Shown: positions 7,537 through 16,900 of the stretch, one piece after another
How the letters are laid out: each line of letters starts with the position of its first letter
Numbering within the stretch: the first letter of the stretch is position 1
From: CAZJYC01 sp964550165
GTDB taxonomy: Bacteria; Acidobacteriota; Aminicenantia; Aminicenantales; Aminicenantaceae
Direction of reading: 5' to 3'
Assembly (NCBI GenBank): GCA_964550165.1
Contig: CAZJYC010000031.1
Span: forward strand, 1 to 27,809
DNA: 27,809 nucleotides
Program-made: the position numbers and the translations under genes
The notes under the pieces: model-generated
What the model was told of the DNA's origin: nothing
Seen by the model: only the letters and a program-made list of their open reading frames with translations
Database searches by the model: none

Positions 7537-8991
7537 ATGGCATCAATTTTCGAAGGACTTAAACCGTCGCTTCTTTGGAAACACTTTGGAGAAATCCTCA
7601 AGATCCCTCGTTGTTCGGGCAACGAAAAAGCCCTGGGCGATTATGTGTTATCCGTTGCCAAGCGTCTCAATTTAACGGCGAAACGGGACAAAGCCGGAAA
7701 CGTCGTCGTCAGGAAGAAAGCCGCGCCTGGCCATGAGCAAGCAGAGACAGTCGTTCTTCAGGGACATATGGATATGGTTTGCGAGAAAAATTCAGATATC
7801 GTCCATGATTTCAGCAAAGATGCCATAAAGGCTGAAATCCGGGGAGAATGGGTCCAGGCCAAAGGAACCACTCTCGGCTCTGACAACGGCATAGGGCTGG
7901 CCGCTTCTCTGGCCATCATGGAAGATGCGGGCTTGGTCCACGGTCCTCTGGAATTTCTGTTCACCGTGGATGAAGAGACAGGCCTCACCGGAGCGAGAAA
8001 GATCGAACGTGAGTTTCTCAAAGGGAAAAAGCTTCTCAACCTCGACAGCGAGGAGGAAGGCGCTTTCACCATCGGCTGTGCCGGAGGAGCTGACTCTGAG
8101 ATCGCCTTGCCCTTGCAGAAGAAAAAAGCGCGCAGCGGAGACCTCTACAGGCTCAAAATCTTTGGACTGAGAGGGGGACATTCCGGGCTTGACATCAACC
8201 AGGGCCGGGGAAACGCCATCAAATTGCTGGCGCGCCTCCTCTGGCAGGCCATGAAGAAATTCTCTTTTGCCCTGATCCGGATTGAAGGGGGTAACAAGCG
8301 CAACGCCATTCCCAGGGAAGCCTGGGCAGATTTGCTCCTCGACCCCAAGCAAAAAAAGCAGCTTCTCGCTTTCTTCCAAAAAGCTTTTGAGAAAATTCAA
8401 TTCGAATACAAGGCTGTGGAGAAAGAAGCCAAATTCTCCTTTGAGAACCTGGTTGGAGAAAAGGAATACCCTTTGACTAAAGAATCTCAAGCGACTCTCA
8501 TCAATTTCCTTCTTACCCTCCCCCACGGCGTCATCGCCATGCATCCTGAGATGAAAGAGCTTGTCGAGACATCCACGAATCTGGCTATCGTTCATAGCTC
8601 CGGCCGTCTTGCCCAGATTATCTGCAGCAGCCGCAGCTCGATCGCCTCAGCTCTGGACGCCACCAGGGACTCCATCGCTGGGCTGTGCGAACTCGTCGGA
8701 GCCAAAGTCATTCAGCCCCAGGGCTATCCTGGCTGGACGCCCAACCTCGAATCTTCTCTTCTTAAAATCCTGAAGAATGTCTACCAAAAAACTTTCCAGA
8801 AAGAGCCTGAAGTCGGCGCTGTCCATGCCGGGCTGGAGTGTGGAATCATCGGCGAGAAGTTCCCGGGCATGGACATGATCTCCTTTGGTCCAACCATCAA
8901 ACATCCCCATTCACCCGAAGAGAAGGTTCATATTCCATCGGTGGAAAAATTCTGGACGTTTTTGACAGCCGTTCTGTCCAAGGTGGCGTAG
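7537..8991 (+). CDS. pepD: Aminoacyl-histidine dipeptidase (M20 family)
   Basis: This 484-residue cytosolic zinc dipeptidase cleaves Xaa-His and other unspecific dipeptides. All M20 landmarks are present: QGHMDMVCEK with His77 and Asp79, LGSDNGIG with bridging Asp116, TVDEETGL with catalytic Glu146 and metal ligand Glu147, LNLDSEEEG with Asp170, and the C-terminal metal histidine in TIKHPHSPEE. The RGGHSGLDINQGRGNA segment marks the PepD lid domain. The length matches E. coli PepD (485). The ATG at 7537 has GGGAGG seven bases upstream. It is transcribed alone and converges with the COQ7-like gene only five bases away, with no terminator between. It fits the peptide-degrading theme of the window. 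Confidence 0.95.
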   Translation: MASIFEGLKPSLLWKHFGEILKIPRCSGNEKALGDYVLSVAKRLNLTAKRDKAGNVVVRKKAAPGHEQAETVVLQGHMDMVCEKNSDIVHDFSKDAIKAEIRGEWVQAKGTTLGSDNGIGLAASLAIMEDAGLVHGPLEFLFTVDEETGLTGARKIEREFLKGKKLLNLDSEEEGAFTIGCAGGADSEIALPLQKKKARSGDLYRLKIFGLRGGHSGLDINQGRGNAIKLLARLLWQAMKKFSFALIRIEGGNKRNAIPREAWADLLLDPKQKKQLLAFFQKAFEKIQFEYKAVEKEAKFSFENLVGEKEYPLTKESQATLINFLLTLPHGVIAMHPEMKELVETSTNLAIVHSSGRLAQIICSSRSSIASALDATRDSIAGLCELVGAKVIQPQGYPGWTPNLESSLLKILKNVYQKTFQKEPEVGAVHAGLECGIIGEKFPGMDMISFGPTIKHPHSPEEKVHIPSVEKFWTFLTAVLSKVA

Positions 8992-8996
8992 CTAAA

Positions 8997-9521
8997 TTAT
9001 TTTTTAATTTTTTTAAGGTGGGCTCTCCAGCGCTCGATGTGGCCGAACTCATCTGCCCGGTCTTTTTCGATTATTCTGCGGGTTTCTTCATCCCATTCAA
9101 TCTCTCGCAGAAGTTTCTGGTAATGGTGAACAGCCTTTTTCTCAACCCAGATCCCTGTTTTGAGAACGGCTTTTACACCCATCAGGCGGGAATAGAAGCC
9201 TAAGGCAAACCCCACAAGCCAGTAAACAGCCCTGAGCTTGCTCGGTCGAAAACCATACTCAAAAAGCTTGACCTGAAAGTCCTGGAGATGTGTCATTTCG
9301 TTGCACATGGCGGCGATGAGATGGCAATTGAGCTCAGTGTCTTTTTTTGTGATTTGGAACTTATAAATATTGACAGCCATCGTCTCCAGCGTGTGGAAAG
9401 TGCGCAAACCTCGCTTAATGCTTCTTCGCTTTTCCCTGGCTACTCCCTGTCCCCTGAACTTGAAGTCTTTTGAAAGCATTTCAGGCCGGACAACAGAGAT
9501 GTCAAATTCCTTTTTTTCCAT
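8997..9521 (-). CDS. COQ7/ferritin-like di-iron protein (demethoxyubiquinone hydroxylase family)
   Basis: This 174-residue helical protein has the complete COQ7 ligand set: Glu46 (HTLETM), Glu75 and His78 (NEMTH), Glu127 (WVEKKAVHHY), Glu158 and His161 (DEFGH). Spacings between the early ligands closely follow animal and proteobacterial COQ7, which hydroxylates demethoxyubiquinone using O2. Residues 99-115 (VYWLVGFALGFYSRLMG) form the hydrophobic membrane-facing helix of the family. AAGGAGG lies six bases before the ATG. No other ubiquinone gene is in the window, so the substrate may differ; an oxygen- or peroxide-handling ferritin-like role is an alternative. The C-terminus is lysine-rich (HLKKIKK). 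Confidence 0.8.
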   Translation of the reverse strand: MEKKEFDISVVRPEMLSKDFKFRGQGVAREKRRSIKRGLRTFHTLETMAVNIYKFQITKKDTELNCHLIAAMCNEMTHLQDFQVKLFEYGFRPSKLRAVYWLVGFALGFYSRLMGVKAVLKTGIWVEKKAVHHYQKLLREIEWDEETRRIIEKDRADEFGHIERWRAHLKKIKK

Positions 9522-9782
9522 GTTTGGCCTCCTTCAGCTAAATCCAGTCCAATTCGCTGAACTCGGGAAAACCGGATTGGGATATTCCCCAGTAATAAAA
9601 AAGAACGACGCTCAAAAAATAGAATTTCTTCCTGCCAGTTCCATAAAATGCAGAATGAAGGATGGATATATTTATACAAAAATATGAAAGTTGACGCTTG
9701 AGGGCAATTCGAAGAATAAAAGAGATCTCTGAATTAGAATACAGACTGTGCAGAGAAGCTAGTCGTCAGAGCGTATTCACTC

Positions 9783-10349
9783 TCAGTATCGGCCGGCCTT
9801 TCTCTGTTCCTCTCCGAATTTTTTCAGCTCTTCTTGATAAGCCTTGATGGCTTTCCCTTTTTTACTCGCATCGCTGATCAAGGCTATTGTCACTGCCCAG
9901 CAAATGAGCGCGCCGCCGAGAGGGAATATTTTTCCTCCGGAAAGTGAAGCTTCTTCTCTTTCTCTCTCCTGACTCTCCCCTGAAGGCTTATAAGTCAAAA
10001 ACAGATAAAAAAGCCCTCCACCCAATATGCCAAGTCCAGCTGCACCAAAAATAGATCCTCTCCTTTTTTTCTTCAGCTTCTGGATCTCCTGCTTTATCGA
10101 TTCGGCATCAGTGGGTCTTTCGGAGTAAGCTTGAGCCATATATCTGTTAAAATCACAGAATGGAACATTAATTCCTGTTGCCTCATCTTGGTAATTCGTC
10201 TTCAACGAAAACTCACTGCTGAATTGGCTGGCAGAAGGCATCGATTTAGAAAGATCGAAATTCGCCAGAATTTCAACTCCAGAATAGGCATAAGCGGATA
10301 TGAAGTAGGCAAAGACAAACAGCGTAACGGAAACAACAATTTTTTTCAT
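9783..10349 (-). CDS. Unrecognised exported/membrane protein, 188 residues
   Basis: No family is recognised. An N-terminal signal-like helix (residues 4-22, ending AYAYS) is followed by a polar region to about 80. A charged, probably helical stretch (SIKQEIQKLKKKRRG, 84-98) comes next. Two glycine-rich membrane helices follow (about 99-119 and 141-159), separated by an acidic loop (SGESQEREREEAS), and then a charged helical tail. One cysteine is at 65. GGAGG precedes the ATG by a few bases, and a perfect-TTGACA promoter lies 90 bases upstream, so the gene is probably expressed alone. The double-glycine helices and basic/acidic flanks suggest an inner-membrane hairpin. No function is proposed. 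Confidence 0.75.
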   Translation of the reverse strand: MKKIVVSVTLFVFAYFISAYAYSGVEILANFDLSKSMPSASQFSSEFSLKTNYQDEATGINVPFCDFNRYMAQAYSERPTDAESIKQEIQKLKKKRRGSIFGAAGLGILGGGLFYLFLTYKPSGESQEREREEASLSGGKIFPLGGALICWAVTIALISDASKKGKAIKAYQEELKKFGEEQRKAGRY

Positions 10350-10435
10350 TTTACCCCTCCAATTAAGGAACTTTCCTCCTTTATAAATCTCCTAAAAACT
10401 GTTTGCACACATCTTAAATTTTATTGATTGGAAGT

Positions 10436-10464
10436 AATTTACACGGAATCTAGCTTCATGTCAA
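10436..10464 (-). promoter_or_regulatory. Putative promoter of the 188-residue membrane-protein gene
   Basis: On the minus strand a perfect TTGACA (10464-10459) is followed after 17 bases by TAAATT (10441-10436). The predicted ~80-base leader contains two purine-rich ribosome-site-like runs; the distal one (AAGGAGG) can pair with a nearby TCCTT, while the proximal GGAGG is free and adjoins the start codon. The remainder of this 212-base gap holds nothing recognised. Confidence 0.5.
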
Positions 10465-10561
10465 TACAACAACCTCCCTCTGCAGTTTCCATCTTCGGTT
10501 CAGATGAATCCCCTCATAGGCGGGAGCATTACCAATCTCTAAGCCGAAGCCATAAGTTTAT

Positions 10562-11674
10562 TCAATTTTCTTGTTTTAATTTCGACAAGGCAAGGATTGT
10601 CTTGTCACCGTGCAAGCCAAAGAGCTGGAACATTTTTTCTTCAGAAATTCTTTTTTTCCGATAAGTCTCGATGGCCAGACGTTTATACCGGTTGGGAAGG
10701 ATCACCCCTCTCTTCTCTTTGATGAATCGTCTTTTCTCTAAAGGCTCTGCTGAAAAAAAACCTTCATAGACAGCTAAATCGACACCTCTGTATTCCTGAA
10801 ACCTTGAGCGGGAAAGATACTGCAAATTGCGAAGCGCCTGAAGCATGGCAGAAGTGCTTACGCCGAAATAGCTCTGCAGATAAAGAACATCCGATAAGTT
10901 CAATTTCTTGGACTGCAAATCTTTGTCAACAACCTTCTTGACCATGGAAGGAGGCACCAAAAAATGTTCCGCAAAGGTCAGGGCAAACTTTTCCCGGGGA
11001 TGATAAAGAGAAACGAACTCCTCGACGAAGACATCCGGGTTGTCGATGATGGGAGCAGCGTTTCTATCCTTCAGGTAATGGCAGTACTCATGGGCCGCGA
11101 TAAAAACTTGCTCTTCGCTGGATTGCTCACTGTTGATTAGAGCAAAAGCAGCCTTCTCCACCTCAAAGTAAACAAAAACTCCGGAAATCTTGGATTTTTC
11201 AGGAAGGGGAAGCCTTAAAATATGCAGTCCGTTCAACTCAAGCAAGGAGAATATGTTGCGGATAGGCTCATCTCCAAATCCCAGTCTATGCCTTTCCTCT
11301 TCAGCCATTCTCTCCGCTGAGCTTTGAGTGTACAGAGGACCGAGCTCGAGTCTGCGCCCGGTTATGTCCTCTAAAAATAGATAGTCTTCACAGTACTTCT
11401 TGAACTTTTTCAAAGCGGCTCTAGTTTTTTTATCCAGCTCCTCCCCTCGAAGAAGGACGTTGAAGGAGTCTTCTTTCTCTTTCAGAAAGAAAGACACATC
11501 TTTCTTGAAGAAACTGGCAAGAGCGGTTAAGCTGTCGACGCTCGGCATTCTTTTTCCAAGTTCAAGTTGGGAGACGAACTCACTGGACAGGCCAACAGCC
11601 TTGGCCAGAGCCTTTTGTGTTAAACCCATGAGTTCTCTTTCTCTCCTGAGTTTTGTTCCTAGGATTCCTTCCAT
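10562..11674 (-). CDS. XRE-type HTH regulator fused to ImmA/IrrE metallopeptidase (M78)
   Basis: This 370-residue cytoplasmic protein has an N-terminal XRE helix-turn-helix (TKLRRERELMGLTQKALAKAVGLS with SQLELGKRMPS). A DUF955/M78 zinc peptidase domain follows, with active site HEYCH at about residues 195-199 and a probable third ligand in REKFALTFAEHFLVPP. Such proteins act as repressors or as proteases that cleave a partner repressor under stress or in phage and mobile-element control. The start is the ATG at 11674, with GGAG six bases upstream; an in-frame TTG at 11686 would overlap that ribosome site. A strong promoter lies just upstream. No partner antitoxin or phage gene adjoins it, so its target is unknown. 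Confidence 0.85.
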   Translation of the reverse strand: MEGILGTKLRRERELMGLTQKALAKAVGLSSEFVSQLELGKRMPSVDSLTALASFFKKDVSFFLKEKEDSFNVLLRGEELDKKTRAALKKFKKYCEDYLFLEDITGRRLELGPLYTQSSAERMAEEERHRLGFGDEPIRNIFSLLELNGLHILRLPLPEKSKISGVFVYFEVEKAAFALINSEQSSEEQVFIAAHEYCHYLKDRNAAPIIDNPDVFVEEFVSLYHPREKFALTFAEHFLVPPSMVKKVVDKDLQSKKLNLSDVLYLQSYFGVSTSAMLQALRNLQYLSRSRFQEYRGVDLAVYEGFFSAEPLEKRRFIKEKRGVILPNRYKRLAIETYRKKRISEEKMFQLFGLHGDKTILALSKLKQEN

Positions 11675-11703
11675 TTTTTTCTCCAAAAGAAGCTTTTTTA
11701 ATA

Positions 11704-11732
11704 AAAATAACTTTCAGTGGTTAAATTGTCAA
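11704..11732 (-). promoter_or_regulatory. Putative promoter of the XRE-M78 gene
   Basis: On the minus strand a perfect TTGACA (11732-11727) and TATTTT (11709-11704) are separated by 17 bases. The predicted leader is about 23 bases long and includes GGAG in front of the ATG at 11674, so the spacing of every element is canonical. The short distance would let an HTH protein autoregulate here, but no clear operator repeat is visible. Confidence 0.55.
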
Positions 11733-11785
11733 CTTGAGGAAATAAAGCCGACCCGCCTGGATGCTTCATCAAAGTTAAGGCCTAT

Positions 11786-12772
11786 TTATAGCTCGACTTC
11801 CTGGCCGAGACCTAACTTTTTGGCGCGGCGAAGCACCAATTCGGCAACAGCCACGTCCTGGACGGCCATGCCCACAGACTTGAAGAAAGTGATTTCCCCT
11901 TCTGACTCACGCCCTGATTTTTTTCCGGCAGCAACCTCGCCGATTTCTCCGTGAATGTGCTTGTCTGAAATGAGCCCGCCTTCTATGGAAATGACCAGGT
12001 CTCCTGCCTCGGCCAGGCTTGCCTGGAGGGAGTCGACAACCACTTTGGAGCGGACAACAGTCCGCTCCGGAACTTCACGCATCTCCGGAGTGTATGAACC
12101 GACACCATTGATGTGGACGCCTGGCTTGAGGTCAGTATCTTTGAACACCGGCCGGAAGGAAGTGGTCGCCGTGCAGATGATATCGGCTTCATGGGCTGCC
12201 TCTCTGGGCGTTCGAGCGGCAAAAATATTTTCCGGCATCGGGAGACCCTGCATCTTCATTTCTTTGACGTAAGCCTTTGCCACTCTGGGCGCAATATCGT
12301 AAACCCAAACTTTCTCGACCTTCCTGACTGTGCAGACAGCTTCCAATTGGGTCCGGGACTGGCTCCCAGCTCCAAAGATAGCCACTACCTTGGAATCTTT
12401 GCGGGCGAGAAGGTCGGTGGCAACACCCGTTGCAGCTCCTGTCCGCAGCGCGGTGAGGTAAGTCCCATCCATCAAAGCCAGTGGCCGGCCAGTTTCAGAA
12501 TCGACGACAATGACCACAGCGTGAATCGTGGGAAGCTTCCTCTTTTTGTTCCCAGGAAAAACAGAGACGATTTTGGCTCCCAACGAGCCGCTTTCCGCTA
12601 AATAGGCAGGCATGAAAAGGGCTGTCCCTTTTCGAACCGTAATCTGTGTCCGCAGCGGCATGTCCGCTTTTCTTGAAGAAAGCTGGATAAAAGCTGCTTT
12701 GACTGCCTTTATGGCTTCAGCCATGGTCACGGCCTGCACGACATCGTTTTTAGTTAATATTTTGATTTTCAT
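11786..12772 (-). CDS. Ornithine cyclodeaminase / mu-crystallin family dehydrogenase
   Basis: This 328-residue NAD(P)-binding enzyme belongs to the family containing ornithine cyclodeaminase, archaeal alanine dehydrogenase, pyrroline-2-carboxylate/ketimine reductases and EutC. Arg41 (MPLRTQ), Lys67 (GAKIVSVFP) and Arg110 (TALRTGAATG) match the substrate site, and VVAIFGAGSQSRTQ (129-142) is the Rossmann nucleotide loop. The start is the ATG at 12772, four bases after the upstream stop; a longer frame starting from TTG at 12832 would add a lysine-rich 20-residue tail inside the neighbouring gene. Following an FAD amino-acid oxidase, it could reduce or deaminate the imino acid formed there. The exact substrate cannot be read from sequence. 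Confidence 0.85.
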   Translation of the reverse strand: MKIKILTKNDVVQAVTMAEAIKAVKAAFIQLSSRKADMPLRTQITVRKGTALFMPAYLAESGSLGAKIVSVFPGNKKRKLPTIHAVVIVVDSETGRPLALMDGTYLTALRTGAATGVATDLLARKDSKVVAIFGAGSQSRTQLEAVCTVRKVEKVWVYDIAPRVAKAYVKEMKMQGLPMPENIFAARTPREAAHEADIICTATTSFRPVFKDTDLKPGVHINGVGSYTPEMREVPERTVVRSKVVVDSLQASLAEAGDLVISIEGGLISDKHIHGEIGEVAAGKKSGRESEGEITFFKSVGMAVQDVAVAELVLRRAKKLGLGQEVEL

Positions 12773-12776
12773 CGCT

Positions 12777-13928
12777 CTAAACCACCCTTTTTTCTTTTTC
12801 TTGCTCGCCTTTTCCAAACCGGTCAAGGGCAAAAGGCTTCAAATCAAAATCAGTCCGGCCATTGAGGATAAGCTCGCTGAGGATACGGCCGACAGCAGGT
12901 CCTTGCTGGAAGCCATGCCCTGAAAATCCAACAGCGCAGAAGAAGCCTTCGACTCCCGGCAAGGCGCCGATGATAGGATTGTCATCAGGAGTAATCTCGT
13001 AGAGCCCTGCCCAGCCGCGGAGAATTTCCGCATTCTCCAAGGCAGGCGCCCGGTGGATGGCTGCTTCGATTACCTTTTCCATGAATTCTCTGTGCACGTG
13101 CAGATTAAAACTCGACGGTTCGTCCGGGTCGCTCATCCCCATAAGAATCCCCGGGTCTTCGCCGCGGAAATAAAAAGTGATGTCCTGATCGATGACCATT
13201 GGAACAGGCTTTGGGATGGCCTCAAAGGGCTTGGTCATGAACACCTGACGTCGGTAAGGCTTGACCGGAACCTCAAGCCCAGCCATCTTGGCCACTTCTC
13301 CACCCCAGGGCCCGGCCGCATTGACTACAACCGGTGAAAAGACCATTCCCCTCGTCGTTTTGACACCTTGAATTTTGCCGCTTTTTATCTTTATCCCGGT
13401 CACCCTTGTCCTCTCTTCAATGCGGACACCAAGTTTCCGGGCAGAGTTGGCGAATCCCATGGCTGTCAGATAAGGGTCAGCATAGCCGTCTTTTGGACCG
13501 AAAGTTCCGCCTAGCAAGTCGGAAACATCGAGATAAGTCCAGCGGCGCTTTATTTCTTCGGGAGAGAGAAGCTCGACCGGTGCACCAAACTGACGCTGGA
13601 TTTCAAAGCTGGTCAGAAAATCCGTCCAGGTTTCCTCTTTCTGGGCTAAAAATAGATAGCCAACCTGACGGAATCTGATATCCACGCCAAATTCCTCCTC
13701 GAAGCGCTCGAAAACTTTGACGGATTCCTGGGATAAGCGGATGTTTGCGGGGAGCGAGAACTGCTGCCGGATTCCCCCGACACTCAACCCTGTTGAGGCC
13801 TGGGCCAAAAGGTCCTTTTCGAGGATGAGGACATCAGCGCCGCGTCTGGCGAGGTTGTAGGCAGTGCTGACACCCATAATGCCCCCGCCGATGATGGTCA
13901 CTTCTGCCTTTGCCTTCCTGTCTGTCAT
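12777..13928 (-). CDS. FAD-dependent amino-acid oxidoreductase (DAO / sarcosine oxidase beta-like)
   Basis: This 383-residue flavoprotein has an N-terminal dinucleotide loop VTIIGGGIMGVSTAY, the acidic ribose contact in LILEKD, and STGLSVGGIRQQF as in the sarcosine oxidase beta/glycine oxidase group. Near the C-terminus, the FAD-contacting ITPDDNPIIG and GFSGHGFQQGPAVG are present. Family members oxidise secondary or D-amino acids to imines, passing electrons to O2 or an acceptor. It lies 66 bases behind the S41 protease and four bases before the cyclodeaminase-family gene, so the two oxidoreductases are likely cotranslated. The ribosome site (GAGGA) almost touches the ATG, which is closer than usual. 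Substrate undetermined. Confidence 0.85.
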   Translation of the reverse strand: MTDRKAKAEVTIIGGGIMGVSTAYNLARRGADVLILEKDLLAQASTGLSVGGIRQQFSLPANIRLSQESVKVFERFEEEFGVDIRFRQVGYLFLAQKEETWTDFLTSFEIQRQFGAPVELLSPEEIKRRWTYLDVSDLLGGTFGPKDGYADPYLTAMGFANSARKLGVRIEERTRVTGIKIKSGKIQGVKTTRGMVFSPVVVNAAGPWGGEVAKMAGLEVPVKPYRRQVFMTKPFEAIPKPVPMVIDQDITFYFRGEDPGILMGMSDPDEPSSFNLHVHREFMEKVIEAAIHRAPALENAEILRGWAGLYEITPDDNPIIGALPGVEGFFCAVGFSGHGFQQGPAVGRILSELILNGRTDFDLKPFALDRFGKGEQEKEKRVV

Positions 13929-13994
13929 TCCTCGCTAAAAGTTTTTATGGTTAAACGGCCGGTAAAGAGGGCTTTTCCCCGGGTGAGTCCAAAG

Positions 13995-16900
13995 TCATTT
14001 GACTCTAACCGGGTAAGGAGGACGCTTCAATTTTCCCGGAGGATTCTTCTTGAGCTCGTCCATCACCACTTCAATCGCCTTTTCCAGTTGAGGGTCTTTT
14101 CCGGCAATGACATCTGCGGGCATCTGCTCGACTTCAATATCCGGAGGGACTCCTACATTCTCAACAACCCAGCCATCCTCTGTCCAGATGGCGAGGTTGG
14201 GTGCGGTCACATAGCCGCCATCCATCAGGGCCGGAAAGCCCAGCGTTCCCACCAATCCTCCCCACGTTCTTTTTCCGATCAGCTTTCCAAGCCCCAGCTT
14301 GCGGAACATCCAGGGAAGCAGGTCGCCGCCAGAGCCGGCTGTCTCGTCGATAATCATCACCTTGGGGCCCTGAATCGATGCGCCTGGCGTCTTAAGGTCA
14401 GCACCGTAGCGCATGTGCCAGTAGCAGATGAAGGGACGCCGCAAAAGGTCGATGTAATAATCGGCAACCAGGCCTCCGCCGTTAAACCGCTCATCGACGA
14501 TGATGGCCTCTTTATCGACCTGGGGGAAAAAGTATCGTTTGAAATAGGTGTGGCCCAAGGTCGAGGTGTTCGGCACGTAAACATAAGCCACACGGCCTTG
14601 AGTCGCTTCATCCACTTTCTTGAGATTTCCCTCCACCCAGTCGCGGTTCCGAAGGGCTGTCTCGCTACGGATAGGAACAACCAGGACAGCGCGGGACTCT
14701 GTGCCGTCCGGATTCGGCCCAACTGTGATCTCAATGATCTTTTCCGCCGTGTTCTCAAACAGGCTGTAGAGATTCATAGGGGGCCGGAGCTCTTTGCCCT
14801 GGACTTCTAAAAGATACTCGCCTTCTTTAACTTCCACGCCGGGCTCTGTTAAAGGAGAACGAAGCTCTGGATTCCAGTTGAGGCCTCCGTAGACTTTCTT
14901 AAACCTGTAACGTCCGTTTTCGATCACATAATCTGCACCGAGCAGGCCGCCAGGGACAGATTTGGGCTCATCGACTGTATCCCCGCCGCCAACCCGGTGG
15001 TGTCCTACAGCCAGTTCGCTACACATCCACTGGATCACCCGGTTCAAATCAGAACGGCAGGAAAGATGCGGAAGGAAGGCCGCATACTTTTCGCGCATAG
15101 CTTTCCAGTCTGCCCCATGCATATTGGTCGCATAAAAGTAATCGCGGTTGATCCGCCAGGCTTCATGAAAAATCTGTTGCCATTCTATCCTCGGGTCGAT
15201 CAAGATCTCGATGGCATCGGTGTTGAGCTTTCCCTGACCAGGCTTAATCTGGGCACCTAACGGAGCTATGAACCAAGCGTTCCCCGAAACATAGAGAATC
15301 TTCTTCTTGTCCGCGGAAACGACATAACTGTTCACTCCCGTTAGAATAACTTCATCCTTGCGGCTGTTGATGTCGTACTTATGGAGCTTGGTTTCCCTGC
15401 CGAAAGGTCCTCTGCTTTCCGAAGGAGCCTCAATGTAGTAAATTTCGCCTTCCTTGCCAGCCTGGAGATTCCAGTAGCTCCCTTCTGGGATAGGAAGGGT
15501 TAGAATCCGGTAATTGATGCCCTCCAAATCGATGGAAAAAGGCTCTGAAGCCTTTGCCTCCTTTTTCTCGGGCTTTTCCTTTTTCTCTTCACCCTTTTCC
15601 TCGTCGCTCTCTTTAGCCAGAGGCGAAGGAATGCCTTTTCTCAACACAGTCAGGTAGAGGGCGCGCGTCATGTTCATGTCTGCGTTGGACATGTCAAACC
15701 ACTGTTTGACCGGGCCAGCATCGGTTGAAGCAAAAAAGTAGAGGTATTTTCCACCCTCATCGAAAACAGGGTCGCTGACATCGCTCATCCCGTCTGTTAT
15801 CTCATAGGATTTGTCCTTCTCCAGGGAATAAACATAAACCTTCTGGATATAGGCAGCGGTGTTCAGAGTGAAGGCAATCCACTTTGAATCGGGAGACCAG
15901 ACAGAGTTGACAGCCATGATGCGCATCGGGCCGTAGAGGAATTCTGACTCGATCTTCTTCATGGCTCCTGTCTTTAGATCGATCCAGTAGAGAGTCCAGG
16001 CGTTATCGGCGAATGAGATTTTCTGGCTGTCCGGAGACCAGATTGGGGCATCATAAAAGCCGGCACCCTGAATCTTAAACTTTCTGGCCTCTCCTTTGCC
16101 ATCCTGGCTGACAACATGAAGCTCGTACTCGCCGCCGGCATCGGAAAAGTAGGCGATGGATTTTCCGTCAGGTGACCAGACAGGCGACCGTTCATGAATA
16201 CCCTGTGTGTTGGTCAGGTTGCGCGCATCTCCCTTCTCCGCCGGGACAGTCACGATCTCGCCGCGAAATTCGAAAACAGCCCTTGCTCCAGAGGGGGAGA
16301 TGGAGCCGTCCCTGATATAGCGTGAACCTTTGACATAGCGAGGCCGCACCTCGACGAGGTCTGATGCGACTCCGATGGTCAATTTCTCGCTCTTTTTTTG
16401 CTGAGGATCGAAGATATGGATATAACCGGCCTGCTCGTAGATGATTTTTCCTCCGCCTGCAGAAGCATCAAGGATGGGAAAATCCTTATGGAAAGTGAGC
16501 TGTTCGATCTTTTTGGATTTGAGGTCGAAGGAGAAAAGGTTGAACTCTCCATTCCGGTCTGAGCGAAAATAGATCTTCTCCCCTATCCACATCGGGTCGG
16601 TGTCGTTCGAGCGGCCTTCAGGCTGAGGAATCTTCTCCGCAGAGTAGTCTTTGAAATCCAGGAGCCAGATCGTGGAAACTCTTCCTCCCCGATAGTGCTT
16701 CCACTGAAGGAAGGCCTCAGAAAGCGGCGTGTAAGCTATCCGTTTTCCGTCAGGCGAATAGGTGGCTTTATAGGCGTGGGGTATTTTCAGCGAGGCGGGA
16801 AATCCGCCTTCAAGAGGAACGGTAAAAAGCTGTGTGTAGCGGCCGGTATAAACGGTGCGGGGCGAAATGAAAAGCACCGCAGAACCGTCGGGAGTAAAAC

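Noticed and set aside
7792..8595. 267-codon frame antisense to pepD
   Set aside because: Fully inside a strongly conserved gene on the other strand; no family features.
11675..11686. Upstream TTG start for the XRE-M78 gene
   Set aside because: It overlaps the GGAG ribosome site that serves the ATG at 11674, which has ideal spacing.
12773..12832. Longer cyclodeaminase-family protein starting from a TTG inside the oxidoreductase gene
   Set aside because: The extra 20 residues are lysine-rich, outside the family alignment, and encoded within the neighbouring gene.
13947..14810. 287-codon frame antisense to the S41 protease
   Set aside because: It lies opposite a clearly conserved coding region and has no recognisable domain; a shadow of codon use.
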